The notes beneath the pieces are model-generated. The model was not told the DNA's origin. It did no database searches and was given only the letters and a program-made list of their open reading frames with translations. From Ktedonobacteraceae bacterium (lineage in GTDB: Bacteria > Chloroflexota > Ktedonobacteria > Ktedonobacterales > Ktedonobacteraceae): a DNA stretch of 39,448 nucleotides. The stretch spans positions 1 to 39,448 of the forward strand of contig JACDAE010000078.1 in the NCBI GenBank assembly GCA_013695595.1. Direction: 5' to 3'. Position 1 is the stretch's first letter. The number at the start of each line of letters is the position of its first letter. The translations under genes and the position numbers were made by a program. Of the stretch, positions 25,315 to 33,679 are shown one piece after another.

Positions 25315-26484
25315 CTATTTCCCTACATTGAAACGGAAGTGGACAATATCTCCATCCTGGACGACGTACTCTTTTCCTTCAAGACGTAACAGGCCCTTTT
25401 TCACCGCTGCGGGGAACGAACCCACTTCCATAAAATCTTCAAAGCGGGTCACTTCTGCACGAATAAAGCCTCGCTCAATGTCCGAATGGATCTTGCCCGC
25501 TGCCTCAGGCGCTTTCGCTCCCTTTGTGACGGTCCAGGCACGCACCTCGTCCTCGCCGGCTGTCAAAAATGTAATCAGATTGAGTAGCCGATACCCAACC
25601 TGAATCACACGATCTGCACCAAGTTCTGGCAATCCAAGCGATTCCAGATACTCGTTTGCGTCCTCTTCAGGTAGTTCAGCCAGTTCCGCTTCCAGACGTG
25701 CTGAAACAGCGACAACTTCCGCGCCCTCGGCCTTTGCCCGTTGTGCAACCGCGAAGATGCCTTTCAACTCTCCTTCTTGTGGACCCACCTGCGCTCCTGA
25801 GCGCATCTTCTCTAGCAGCTCATTGGCGCTTCCCAGGGCGTCTTCGCTTACATTGAGAACATACATGCGTGGTTTCATTGTTAACAAGAATAGTTCGTTC
25901 AGTAGTGGACGATCCTGCGCATCCAACTCTACTTCGCTTGCCAACTTTAATTCATTGAGCACATTCTGATAGCTGCGCAAGACTTCCAATTCGCGCTGAT
26001 ACTTTTTATCGCCCGATTTCGCAGCCTTGGCTGTGCGATCGATACGCCGCTCGACTGAAGTGAGATCGGTCAGGATCAGCTCGGCATTCAAGCTGTCCAG
26101 GTCACGTTCAGGATCGATGGTGTTGTAGATATGTGGTACATTGTCATTCCCAAACGTACGCAAGACAATCGCCAGTGCGTCTGCATTGCGAATATGTCCC
26201 AGGAATTCTGCGCTCAGTCCCTCGCGCTTTTCTTTTCCTGCCTGTACATTTTGCCCCATACCAGCTACATCTACAAATTCAACAGTCGTGTATGTAGTCT
26301 TCTTCGGGTTAAAGATCTCTGCTAGTGGTCCCAGGCGCGTATCTGGCACTTGAACCACCGCTATGTTTGCTTGCACGGTACTCGTCGCATAGCCGCCAAT
26401 CGGTGCGTTTGCTTTTGTGAGTGCATTAAACAATGTCGTCTTGCCACTCTGTGGCAGGCCGATAATACCTATAGTAAGAGCCAT
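25315..26484 (-). CDS. YchF/Obg-like NTPase, variant form
   Basis: Obg-related P-loop NTPase with a C-terminal TGS domain, 389 aa, so somewhat longer than E. coli YchF (363 aa). The P-loop reads GLPQSGKTT (9-17), where classical YchF has GLPNVGKST. Switch II lies in the segment FVDVAGMGQNVQAGKEKREGLSAEFLGHIR. The coiled-coil arm and a DUF933-like end (ADRVIQVGYRLLNLITFLTAGEDEVRAWTV...VVQDGDIVHFRFNV) are present. YchF binds ribosomes and preferentially hydrolyses ATP; whether this variant does is inferred. GAGG lies 9 nt upstream of the ATG. Confidence 0.85.
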   Translation of the reverse strand: MALTIGIIGLPQSGKTTLFNALTKANAPIGGYATSTVQANIAVVQVPDTRLGPLAEIFNPKKTTYTTVEFVDVAGMGQNVQAGKEKREGLSAEFLGHIRNADALAIVLRTFGNDNVPHIYNTIDPERDLDSLNAELILTDLTSVERRIDRTAKAAKSGDKKYQRELEVLRSYQNVLNELKLASEVELDAQDRPLLNELFLLTMKPRMYVLNVSEDALGSANELLEKMRSGAQVGPQEGELKGIFAVAQRAKAEGAEVVAVSARLEAELAELPEEDANEYLESLGLPELGADRVIQVGYRLLNLITFLTAGEDEVRAWTVTKGAKAPEAAGKIHSDIERGFIRAEVTRFEDFMEVGSFPAAVKKGLLRLEGKEYVVQDGDIVHFRFNVGK

Positions 26485-26675
26485 TGAAGTTCCTCTGAAT
26501 ATTCTTTCTTAACAATCTGAAGCATTCTCTTTTGCGTTTGACATCTATCATATCAGATATCATCAAGCACTACTACTCTGATGTCTGTTTACACTCTCCC
26601 GATTACTCTCAACGCAACCTTTATAGCGCTTTCCCAACATCAGTGCGGGCCTGCCAGCCTTCTTATACACACCCC

Positions 26676-27524
26676 TTATTTATAGGCGACTACTCCAAAT
26701 GCTTCTGGTCTGCGCACCACACGCGTAAATCCCGCTTCCTGCAGCCTCTTCAGCGCCCCTTTTGTTACCGTTCCACTTGACTTGCTTTCCAGGTTGCCTA
26801 TGTAGTGAAACAGACGCCCTCCACGTTTCAATATTCTGTACAACTGTTGATAGAAGGTTCCTGAATAGAGTTCTCCCGCCAGACTAAAAACTGGGGGATC
26901 ATGAATGATGCGGTCAAAACTATTATCGTCAAAGGTTGGAACAACCTCAAAGGCATCTCCCATGATCTGTCTGATCTTCGGATTACCAAAAAGATCCCGT
27001 GACCACGGATTGAGATGCGCAATCTCCTGCGCCCCTGGATCAAGCTCAATGGTAATCACCTGTTCAGCCGTCTTTGCAGCCTCAATCGCAGTGTAACCCA
27101 GGCCAGTAGCCGTATCCAGAACACGACCCACAACAGGTGCAATTGTAGCAATTTTTTTGCGTGTATCCTGCATGGGATCGATATCCACAATACGGTGCAT
27201 TGTAAACCCTGCGATCAGCATGCTTGGTGTATGCTTTGTGGGCAAAAGACTACACACGCGATTGGTATACTCCGAGAACGTCTGAATCATCTGCACACCA
27301 CTTTCTTTGACGATAAAGCAGTTCGTTGTAGCCTTCTTTATTCTTTCTATATCGGGCCATCTCACGTGCCCTCCCTGCGGAAATTCCACACCATCATCCG
27401 ATAGGTTCACCGTTACAGTTGTGATGCCAAGATCAGGTGAAACTTCCAGCGCCGTATCTCCCTGCCGCCTGGCAACCAATAGTACCTCTGCCTGGATATA
27501 CGAAAGAATAATAGGATATGACAT
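26676..27524 (-). CDS. SAM-dependent methyltransferase, archaeal-type (COG2521-like)
   Basis: 282-aa class I methyltransferase. Residues 1-120 form a separate N-terminal domain ([22 protein letters not shown]...). The SAM-binding motif I is [17 protein letters not shown] (134-150), and a motif IV-like HDPP is at 208-211. HDPP/NPP-type motifs occur in enzymes methylating nucleic-acid or protein amino groups. The closest resemblance I can recall is to predicted archaeal methyltransferases. Substrate unknown. The ATG start has GGAG 9 nt upstream. Confidence 0.78.
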   Translation of the reverse strand: MSYPIILSYIQAEVLLVARRQGDTALEVSPDLGITTVTVNLSDDGVEFPQGGHVRWPDIERIKKATTNCFIVKESGVQMIQTFSEYTNRVCSLLPTKHTPSMLIAGFTMHRIVDIDPMQDTRKKIATIAPVVGRVLDTATGLGYTAIEAAKTAEQVITIELDPGAQEIAHLNPWSRDLFGNPKIRQIMGDAFEVVPTFDDNSFDRIIHDPPVFSLAGELYSGTFYQQLYRILKRGGRLFHYIGNLESKSSGTVTKGALKRLQEAGFTRVVRRPEAFGVVAYK

Positions 27525-27665
27525 AGAAAATTACTCCAACCACTTTCACTCATCAATGTATTGTGCATGTGCACTGTACCATACAGTCTTGATTGAGGCA
27601 ACATTCATTTGTTATTGCTTTGTATATTTTAGAAAACGACCTTGCAGGTTTATTGCACAGAGGTG

Positions 27666-28115
27666 TTACAGTTGAAGAGAACATATCTCTTCCAGTCTGG
27701 AAACGATATATGTTGGGGGACCTGTCTTCCTATCTGATTCCTCACTCATAAACTTCCCCTGCTTTAACCAGATCGTTGTAGCTCCATTGGCATTTCCCCA
27801 CCTGATACCACGTACAACGCGATCATCAACAATCGCGACCTCCCTGGGTGTCAGTGCAAGGCGCAACAAAGCCATTGTATATAAGCTATCCTTATCATTC
27901 TGGGCAAAGTACACTGCCGTGAAATACTTCTCGATCCCACATTCACGTATAATCTGAAGCCTCTTTTCAATATTTCCATCGCTGGCAAGCGAAACGATCA
28001 CCAACAGATACAACTTTGAAAGAATTTGTAAGATGACCTCAGTCCCTGGAAACAGCATCTGATTTTCACTATCATACAGCGTTCTTCCCCAATCAAATAT
28101 GATTGCTTTAACCAT
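27666..28115 (-). CDS. Small HAD-superfamily hydrolase-like protein
   Basis: 149-aa protein with HAD motifs: motif I IIFDWGRTLYD (nucleophile Asp8), motif II VSLASDG, a Lys in QNDKDSLY, and motif IV VAIVDDRVVRGIRWGNANGATTIWL. The residue two after the nucleophile is Gly, not the usual Asp, so it lacks the acid/base of phosphatases and may act as a dehalogenase-like or non-catalytic member. The start at 28115 has GGAGAGG at good spacing; an ATG at 28121 is too close to it. Confidence 0.75.
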   Translation of the reverse strand: MVKAIIFDWGRTLYDSENQMLFPGTEVILQILSKLYLLVIVSLASDGNIEKRLQIIRECGIEKYFTAVYFAQNDKDSLYTMALLRLALTPREVAIVDDRVVRGIRWGNANGATTIWLKQGKFMSEESDRKTGPPTYIVSRLEEICSLQL

Positions 28116-28265
28116 ACCCATATCCTCTCCATCTCTTCCTTATGTATAAGATACTACTTAATACATTTGACAACTCTACTTCCCCACACTAGAGGGGCAC
28201 ACTATATAGATACGGATGATGTGCAAAAAATAGGAAATTATGATCTAAATACAAATCAAATACAC

Positions 28266-28337
28266 AGGAGAGGCGCACTTGATACGTCTGTGAGCCTCCT
28301 CGGGCCAATAAACGAGCGTATCAAGTGCGCCTCTCCT
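28266..28337. repeat. Long perfect inverted repeat (21-bp arms)
   Basis: Arms at 28266-28286 and 28317-28337 are exact reverse complements, with a 30-nt loop. The element ends 11 bp after the stop of the MerR gene (28349). Such a long perfect stem is unusual for a simple terminator and there is no T-tract on either side. It could be a REP/MITE-like palindrome, a strong RNA-stabilising hairpin or a protein-binding site. Confidence 0.85.
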
Positions 28338-28348
28338 ATTCTTGTCTC

Positions 28349-29182
28349 CTACCTCTGGCGTTCGCTGTAAATTTCGAGCGCCCTATTAAGAAACTCCTGT
28401 TCCTCCCCGGTATACGTATACATCGACATATCAAACGGCTTTTGACCCTCTGGTAACGCATGAAATTCCTCCCACCACTTTCCTACACTCGCCTCTACAT
28501 CCGCGTCCCCCTGTGAAAATCCTACGCTAAGCTCGTTCTTAATCTGAGCAACATTTTGCGCTTCCGCAGAGGTGGGATCAGCCCCTTGAGCAACTAAACG
28601 CCCCAATTCCTGTTTTACGAAGCGATATTGCTCATCAACCCGCTTCTGATCTTCCTCAGTCCATTCGTTAGAGTGAAGAGTATTGAGCTTCTGCCTCGCC
28701 TCCTCAGTGTAAGACTTTCTGCTTAACTCCTCCATCGTTTTCTGTTGCTCAGGTGTAAAGTATTTTGCCGACCAGTGTTCGTTCTGTTGGCCCATTTGAA
28801 TCACCTGGATCACTCGTGCAATAGACTCCCAATTGCACCGTTCTGTTTGCAGTAATAGTTCGGTCTCCTCAATAGCTGCGATGATGGTATCGAGTTGCAC
28901 GCGCTTCTCTTCCATCATTGCCTTCTGTTGCGCTAAAACTTCTTCCAGGCACTTCGGTCCTGTCTTCAGCAACGCTCGTATCTCCTCCAGCGAAAATCCT
29001 AAAAACTTGAGTGCCAGAATATTCTGCAATCTCAATAGATCTTCGTCAGTATATAATCGGTACTTTGACTCCGTATACAGCGAAGGCGATAACAGACCCA
29101 CTTTGTCATAATAACGCAACGTACGCACCGTTACAGATGCCTTTTGAGCAAACTGACTGCTATGATAAAAACGCTGATCCAA
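28349..29182 (-). CDS. MerR-family regulator with TipAS-type effector domain
   Basis: 277-aa TipAL-like activator. The N-terminal MerR domain reads VTVRTLRYYDKVGLL and KYRLYTDEDLLRLQNILALKFLGFSLEEI. A long coiled-coil dimerisation helix (about 75-105) follows, then a TipAS domain (EHWSAKYFTPEQQKTMEEL...KWWEEFHALPEGQKPFDMSMYTY). TipAS domains bind thiopeptide or other drugs and trigger activation of efflux or modification genes. The start is a TTG (29182), 4-6 nt after AAAGGAGGAG. The longer ATG frame at 29218 would start inside the promoter -10 box. It lies directly downstream of the P450 gene and has its own promoter. Confidence 0.88.
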   Translation of the reverse strand: MDQRFYHSSQFAQKASVTVRTLRYYDKVGLLSPSLYTESKYRLYTDEDLLRLQNILALKFLGFSLEEIRALLKTGPKCLEEVLAQQKAMMEEKRVQLDTIIAAIEETELLLQTERCNWESIARVIQVIQMGQQNEHWSAKYFTPEQQKTMEELSRKSYTEEARQKLNTLHSNEWTEEDQKRVDEQYRFVKQELGRLVAQGADPTSAEAQNVAQIKNELSVGFSQGDADVEASVGKWWEEFHALPEGQKPFDMSMYTYTGEEQEFLNRALEIYSERQR

Positions 29183-29206
29183 GGTGCTCCTCCTTTCACT
29201 ATCAGG

Positions 29207-29237
29207 AGTGTAATGCATGACGTAACGTCACAGTCAA
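29207..29237 (-). promoter_or_regulatory. MerR-type promoter with 19-bp spacer and central dyad
   Basis: On the minus strand, TTGACT (29232-29237) and TACACT (29207-29212) are separated by 19 bp, the over-long spacing typical of MerR-activated promoters. The spacer holds a perfect dyad, TGACGT-T-ACGTCA (29218-29230), the likely binding site of the regulator encoded 25 bp downstream. This indicates autoregulation. Confidence 0.75.
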
Positions 29238-29257
29238 GCCCTTTTCAACAGCAATTA

Positions 29258-30646
29258 TCAAACACGTGCCTCAATGGCGTTCTCTTTTTCCGCATTACTA
29301 GAAGCCGCCTTTATAGTCATTGGTACTGCATGCTTTGGCCGTAATGTGATCAATGGAACCAGTTGCAATCGATAGTCCGGCACAAGTTGCAACCTGTATT
29401 GCTGTAAGATGGTAGCCAACAGTAACTTCGCCTCCAACTGCGCAAAAGGCATACCAATACACATGCGCGGACCGCCTCCAAATGGGAAGTAGGCCCATTG
29501 TGGAATCTTCTGTCCAGAAACAGGATCCCAACGCTCCGGGCGAAACTCTGTTGGGGCCTCCCAGATATCAGGCAACCTATGTACAACCCACTGACTAAAG
29601 AGTAATACCGTACCTGCGGGAAAATGATAGCCATCAAGATCAAATGCTTCAGTCGCCCGTCTTCCCTGGGTCCAGGCAGGAGGATACAGACGCATTGACT
29701 CATTCAGCACCCACTCCAGGTAAGGTAGCTTCCCAATGTTGTCAATAGTTGGAGTATCACTACCCAATACACTCTGTAATTCGTTGAGCAATTTTTCGTA
29801 TGAGGCCGGATATTTTGATAGCAGATAAAATGTCCACGTCAGAGCCAGGGAAGTGGTCTCATGACCGGCGGCGACAAATGTCATAGTATGATCACGAATC
29901 TGTGTATCGGTTAGAGTATCTTCCCCTTCATGCGTCATAAGCAACATGGAAAGTACATCTCCTGCATCCTGCTTATCAGCTCGCCTCTGCTCGATAAGCT
30001 GATAGATAAACGTATCCAGTGTGCGTTTAGCAGCCATCCTACGACCATAGGAAGTAAACGGTTTGTCGATCTGCAACCCAAAAAATCCCTCAAGCAGGCT
30101 TACAGGATTACTAATCATCGCATTAAAAGAGGAACCCAGATCACCAAACCCATCACTCAGGTCAACATTAAAGAGGCACTTTCCCACAATGCGTAGCGTC
30201 AACTCCTGCATTGCACGAGTAATATCTATCGTTTCACCTTCATGCCAGTTCTTTAGCATATCCAGTGTATGCTTCACCATAATATCTGCGTAACCCTCAA
30301 CACGCTTTTTATGGAATGCAGGTTGAACCATACGTCTTTGCAGACGATGAGTCTCTCCATCGATCGTTAATAATCCATCACCGAGCAATTGGCCTAGATT
30401 CTTAGCTACCTCTCGGCTAGTAAAGTTGCGTGGATTTTCTGTCAATATATAACGTACATGCTCTGGCCGAAAGAGCAATACAATAGGTGCCTTTCCTACA
30501 TAGATGGTCGCCATATTTCCATATGTTTGTTGCAATTGTTGCAAATAACCCAACTGATCACGACGAAAACTCAGAAGGTTGCCAAAAAGAGGTAAGCGCC
30601 GGGAGGCCGGTGGCAGTTGCGTAGCTGTATGTTGTGTTGTGTTCAT
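29258..30646 (-). CDS. Cytochrome P450
   Basis: Soluble-type P450 mono-oxygenase, 462 aa. The I-helix motif AAGHETTS is near 257-264, and the K-helix ExxR is ESMR near 315. The PERF-like segment FRPERWDP is near 370, and the heme-binding loop FGGGPRMCIG has its Cys near 395. The sequence style (RRLPLFGNLLSFRRDQLGYLQQLQQTYG at the N-terminus without a membrane anchor) suits a fatty-acid or secondary-metabolite hydroxylase. No ferredoxin or reductase gene is adjacent. The MerR/TipAS regulator is immediately downstream on the same strand. Substrate unknown. Confidence 0.93.
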   Translation of the reverse strand: MNTTQHTATQLPPASRRLPLFGNLLSFRRDQLGYLQQLQQTYGNMATIYVGKAPIVLLFRPEHVRYILTENPRNFTSREVAKNLGQLLGDGLLTIDGETHRLQRRMVQPAFHKKRVEGYADIMVKHTLDMLKNWHEGETIDITRAMQELTLRIVGKCLFNVDLSDGFGDLGSSFNAMISNPVSLLEGFFGLQIDKPFTSYGRRMAAKRTLDTFIYQLIEQRRADKQDAGDVLSMLLMTHEGEDTLTDTQIRDHTMTFVAAGHETTSLALTWTFYLLSKYPASYEKLLNELQSVLGSDTPTIDNIGKLPYLEWVLNESMRLYPPAWTQGRRATEAFDLDGYHFPAGTVLLFSQWVVHRLPDIWEAPTEFRPERWDPVSGQKIPQWAYFPFGGGPRMCIGMPFAQLEAKLLLATILQQYRLQLVPDYRLQLVPLITLRPKHAVPMTIKAASSNAEKENAIEARV

Positions 30647-30901
30647 AGGTGTCTTCTTCGTCCTTGTATACTATTCACCTTGCTCTGCTCATATCATAGC
30701 GCAATCAGACTCTCATTTGCAGATCATTATGTCAATATCATACGATTACACACCAACATTCTTATCCCATATGCAGCACAAAAAGACGAATATACAATGC
30801 ATGTCCAAAAATTTTTCCGCTTTTTCCTTCTTTCTCCGTATCTTTTCTCACAGAGGAACACAAATTCTATTCCTCAATACACATACAAGAGGATATACAT
30901 A

Positions 30902-31498
30902 ATGGGCAAACGTGGTAAGAAGCGGAAATTTTCTGATGTATGGGCAACACAGACACAGCTAGGTAACATGTTTAACCTTTCGGCAAAAGAAATAGGTCAG
31001 AAGCTGAACGAACTTGAATTACGTACATATAGTGCTGATCAACATAAATATATACCAACTCAACGTGCCATCAACGATGGTTTCTGCACTTCCACGCCAT
31101 TGAAACATGGCATACCCTTCTACATGTGGCAGCGCGAAAAGGTCTCCTTGCTGTTACAAGAGAAATTCCAGATGGTGCCGTTGAGCGATACCGATATAGA
31201 ACATCGTGAAACCGCTCTCTATCTTATCGAGACTGAGAAAGAAGCCGATGAAGGTTATGACAAAATGTACTATCTTTTCTTCGATACTATCTCGCCTGAA
31301 GATCTTCCTCCCATTATCGCATGGTCACTTATCGAAGCACGTAAAAACGCCGATCCAGTCTATCAGCGTCTCGTTGATGGGATTGCAGTAGAGGATTTCG
31401 CCATTATTAATTACCAGTTGGAGCGTCTAGGTTCTTCTATCCGCTTGCGATCAAACTCTAGCGCTGCACCTACTGAACAATCAGATGCTCCCACATAA
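30902..31498 (+). CDS. Unknown protein, possibly phage antirepressor/KilAC-like
   Basis: 198-aa protein. The basic N-terminus (MGKRGKKRKFSDVW) leads into a helix-turn-helix-like stretch, TQTQLGNMFNLSAKEIGQKL (residues 16-35). This and the following GFCTSTPLKHGIPFYMWQ resemble C-terminal domains of phage antirepressors, but the match is by eye and weak. The second half is helical and acidic. The start at 30902 has AGAGG about 9 nt upstream; the frame is open further upstream, but that part is unlikely to be translated. Divergent from the P450 gene. Function unknown. Confidence 0.6.
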   Translation: MGKRGKKRKFSDVWATQTQLGNMFNLSAKEIGQKLNELELRTYSADQHKYIPTQRAINDGFCTSTPLKHGIPFYMWQREKVSLLLQEKFQMVPLSDTDIEHRETALYLIETEKEADEGYDKMYYLFFDTISPEDLPPIIAWSLIEARKNADPVYQRLVDGIAVEDFAIINYQLERLGSSIRLRSNSSAAPTEQSDAPT

Positions 31499-31535
31499 TG
31501 CGTATAGAAATTATTTTGCAGCAAAAACCTGATCA

Positions 31536-31574
31536 TCAGCATAGAACTACGCACTCCATTGCGCACTATGCTGA
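31536..31574. other. Inverted repeat after the unknown gene
   Basis: TCAGCATAG (31536-31544) and CTATGCTGA (31566-31574) can pair as a 9-bp stem with a 21-nt loop. It lies between two plus-strand genes and could be a weak terminator; there is no T-tract. Confidence 0.3.
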
Positions 31575-31648
31575 AGAAATTCCCTTGCTCAATTGCTTCA
31601 GGCAAATTATAATAGCAATGTTTTCACCATACACGCAGAGGAAATAAC

Positions 31649-32197
31649 ATGCAAATTAGTGAACCGGCTGAATATGTTATCCTGGGCTTGCTTAAAGGTA
31701 AGTCTATGCATGGCTACGAAATGTTTCAGCAGTTCCAAAGTGGGGCGCTGGGTCAGATAGTTCACATCGAAATGAGTCAGTTGTACGCATTTCTCAAAAA
31801 GTTGGAGCGCATGACTTATATTGAGGCCGATCTGGAGCCACAAGGTATGCGTCCACCACGCAAAATTTTTCACCTTACAGAGGAGGGTCAGAGTACATTC
31901 TTGCACTGGCTGACCTTGCCTGTTGAAAAACCACGCGATATTCGTATACTCTTTCTGGTCAAATTATATTTTGTGCAGTTGTATCTTCCCGCCCAAACGC
32001 TCTATCTCATAGAACAACAGATACAGGCATGCGCACATTTCCTTGAACATCTGGAGGCAAAACATTTCACTATCACAGACCAGGCAAACGATGAGGCATT
32101 CTTTAACCATGTTGTACTACGTAGTCGTATTCATCAAACGCACTCTCTATTAGAATGGTTACACGAGCTTCAGAATGAGTTGGCAATCCCTCATTGA
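31649..32197 (+). CDS. PadR-family transcriptional regulator
   Basis: 182-aa PadR-type winged-helix regulator. The N-terminal domain reads PAEYVILGLLKGKSMHGYEMFQQF, then SQLYAFLKKLERMTYIEADLEPQGMRPPRKIFHLTEEG, the PadR core. The C-terminal half is a helical dimerisation domain with an IRILFLVKLYF segment. Class size suits the AphA-like subgroup (longer C-terminal domain). GAGG lies 8 nt before the ATG. The regulated gene is not obvious from context. Confidence 0.9.
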   Translation: MQISEPAEYVILGLLKGKSMHGYEMFQQFQSGALGQIVHIEMSQLYAFLKKLERMTYIEADLEPQGMRPPRKIFHLTEEGQSTFLHWLTLPVEKPRDIRILFLVKLYFVQLYLPAQTLYLIEQQIQACAHFLEHLEAKHFTITDQANDEAFFNHVVLRSRIHQTHSLLEWLHELQNELAIPH

Positions 32198-32200
32198 TGC

Positions 32201-32881
32201 CTATGTATAGAGCATTGTTTGGGACAAAAGCAATTTATGCTGTGGATTGTAGCTTTTATCACAGCTACCACACGATACCGACTGCGAATACCGTCTTGTT
32301 CTGGGATAGGTTTTACCACAGCTCGGACATTCATAGAGGTAACGGATTGGACGACGTTCACGGCGTTTCTGCTCTCTACGCACACTCTCTTCATGTAGTA
32401 GCAGACGCAATTCTTCTAGTCCATATCCAGTGATTGCAGCCTCATCCGCAGCAATCGCATCATAGCCATGGTGATGATGACGGCGTGGCGTTCCATTCAC
32501 GCGATCAGCAAGGTGAATTAACTCATGCGCGATAGTCACTTCAATTGACTTCGGTTGCATATCAGGCTCTATAAAGATAACGTGGCGATGCGTTGCATGC
32601 TCCTCGTATCCCGGAGTTTTACGTTGCCGTGGGGGAAATGCTGGAATATAACAGTAACAACCCAGCGTCATTGTGTTAAGCCGCTTGCCTGTCCATAATC
32701 CATACTCCTGACGATCTTGCGTTAGCGCTAGAAGGCATAATTCTTGTGCTGATAGTTGTAGCTTTTGCCAGTAGTGGGTTAGCCAACGCCACACCACAGC
32801 TTGATCGCCATGAACAATCGGTTCCGCTTGTAATAGCGGGAGGACAGGGACTTTATGTCTTGTCAGACGTGCGTTCGCCAT
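32201..32881 (-). CDS. SprT-like zinc metalloprotein
   Basis: 226-aa protein with the zinc protease motif HELIH (119-123) followed by DRVNGTPRRHHHHGYDA, and a C-terminal zinc ribbon (YECPSCGKTYPRTRRYSQSVSCGSCDKSY). Both are features of SprT/Spartan-like proteins, which in eukaryotes degrade DNA-protein cross-links. The bacterial role is less clear. The downstream end is convergent with padR, with only 3 bp between the stop codons. The start codon at 32881 has only a distant ribosome site. Confidence 0.82.
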   Translation of the reverse strand: MANARLTRHKVPVLPLLQAEPIVHGDQAVVWRWLTHYWQKLQLSAQELCLLALTQDRQEYGLWTGKRLNTMTLGCYCYIPAFPPRQRKTPGYEEHATHRHVIFIEPDMQPKSIEVTIAHELIHLADRVNGTPRRHHHHGYDAIAADEAAITGYGLEELRLLLHEESVRREQKRRERRPIRYLYECPSCGKTYPRTRRYSQSVSCGSCDKSYNPQHKLLLSQTMLYT

Positions 32882-33068
32882 AACCGCTTTTCAACTCCTG
32901 ATGAGCTGTCAGAAAACCCTTTTATTAACGCAGCCACCTGCAGCCTCATCCTGGGAGGCGGATTCTCTATAACAGCCACCTTCCCTTGCGAAGTTGCCTT
33001 ATCAGTATAACAAGCACAACGTATAAATGCAAATCTGTATTTTTCTGTTCTCCGTCGTACTTCTTACA

Positions 33069-33554
33069 TCACAACCGTTCGTAACTCCAACTGACCATCT
33101 CGCCGTTATGATAAGGCATGGATCCATGAAAAGGGCGTGGATCATCATCAAAAACCATTGGCAGGAAAAAACGATCACTAGGCCAGAGCGATAGGGTGGA
33201 AAGAGAAGTAAGTGGCACCCATTCGAGTGTACCCTCGTGGTTACCAGTAGAGGCATCTCCATGCCAACTCTCAATACGGAAGATAAAACCAAACCAGTCT
33301 TCACCATTTTTCCCAAATCCAGGCCAGGAAATCGTTCCTCGCAATGCCATACGTTCTGCCATCAGGCCCGATTCCTCCAAAATCTCACGGCGCATGCCAC
33401 TCACAATATTCTCATCTGCCTCTATTCGGCCACCGAGACCATTATATTTACCGAAATGGATATCATCGGGCCTTTTATTGCGATGAATCATTAATATTTC
33501 GTTACCATCGGGTGACAGAATATATCCCAAAGTAGCCAAAACAGGTTTAAACAT
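33069..33554 (-). CDS. Nudix hydrolase (MutT-like)
   Basis: Nucleoside diphosphate-type hydrolase. The Nudix box GGRIEADENIVSGMRREI...LEESGL spans 41-64 and matches GX5EX7REUXEEXGU. The rest (ATLGYILSPDGNEILMIHRNKRPDDIHFGKYNGLGG) resembles 8-oxo-dGTP diphosphatases and relatives of about 160 aa. I placed the start at 33554 (MFKPVLATLGY). In-frame starts at 33566, 33635 and 33692 are possible; the last overlaps the divergent nucleotidyltransferase gene. Substrate is inferred from the family. Confidence 0.82.
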   Translation of the reverse strand: MFKPVLATLGYILSPDGNEILMIHRNKRPDDIHFGKYNGLGGRIEADENIVSGMRREILEESGLMAERMALRGTISWPGFGKNGEDWFGFIFRIESWHGDASTGNHEGTLEWVPLTSLSTLSLWPSDRFFLPMVFDDDPRPFHGSMPYHNGEMVSWSYERL

Positions 33555-33679
33555 TCCTCTATGCATCCTTTCCTGACGCCTTGCTGTAAAATACAAAAGT
33601 CCACGTTCTTTTATCAAGTTATAAAGAGCAGGCATGATATACTGTTGATCTGTTACAATAGAAAAAGATTGGTATAAAT

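Noticed and set aside
29183-29218. N-terminal extension of the TipAS regulator from ATG 29218
   Set aside because: The extension would be translated from promoter DNA and through the ribosome site itself; TTG 29182 is better supported.
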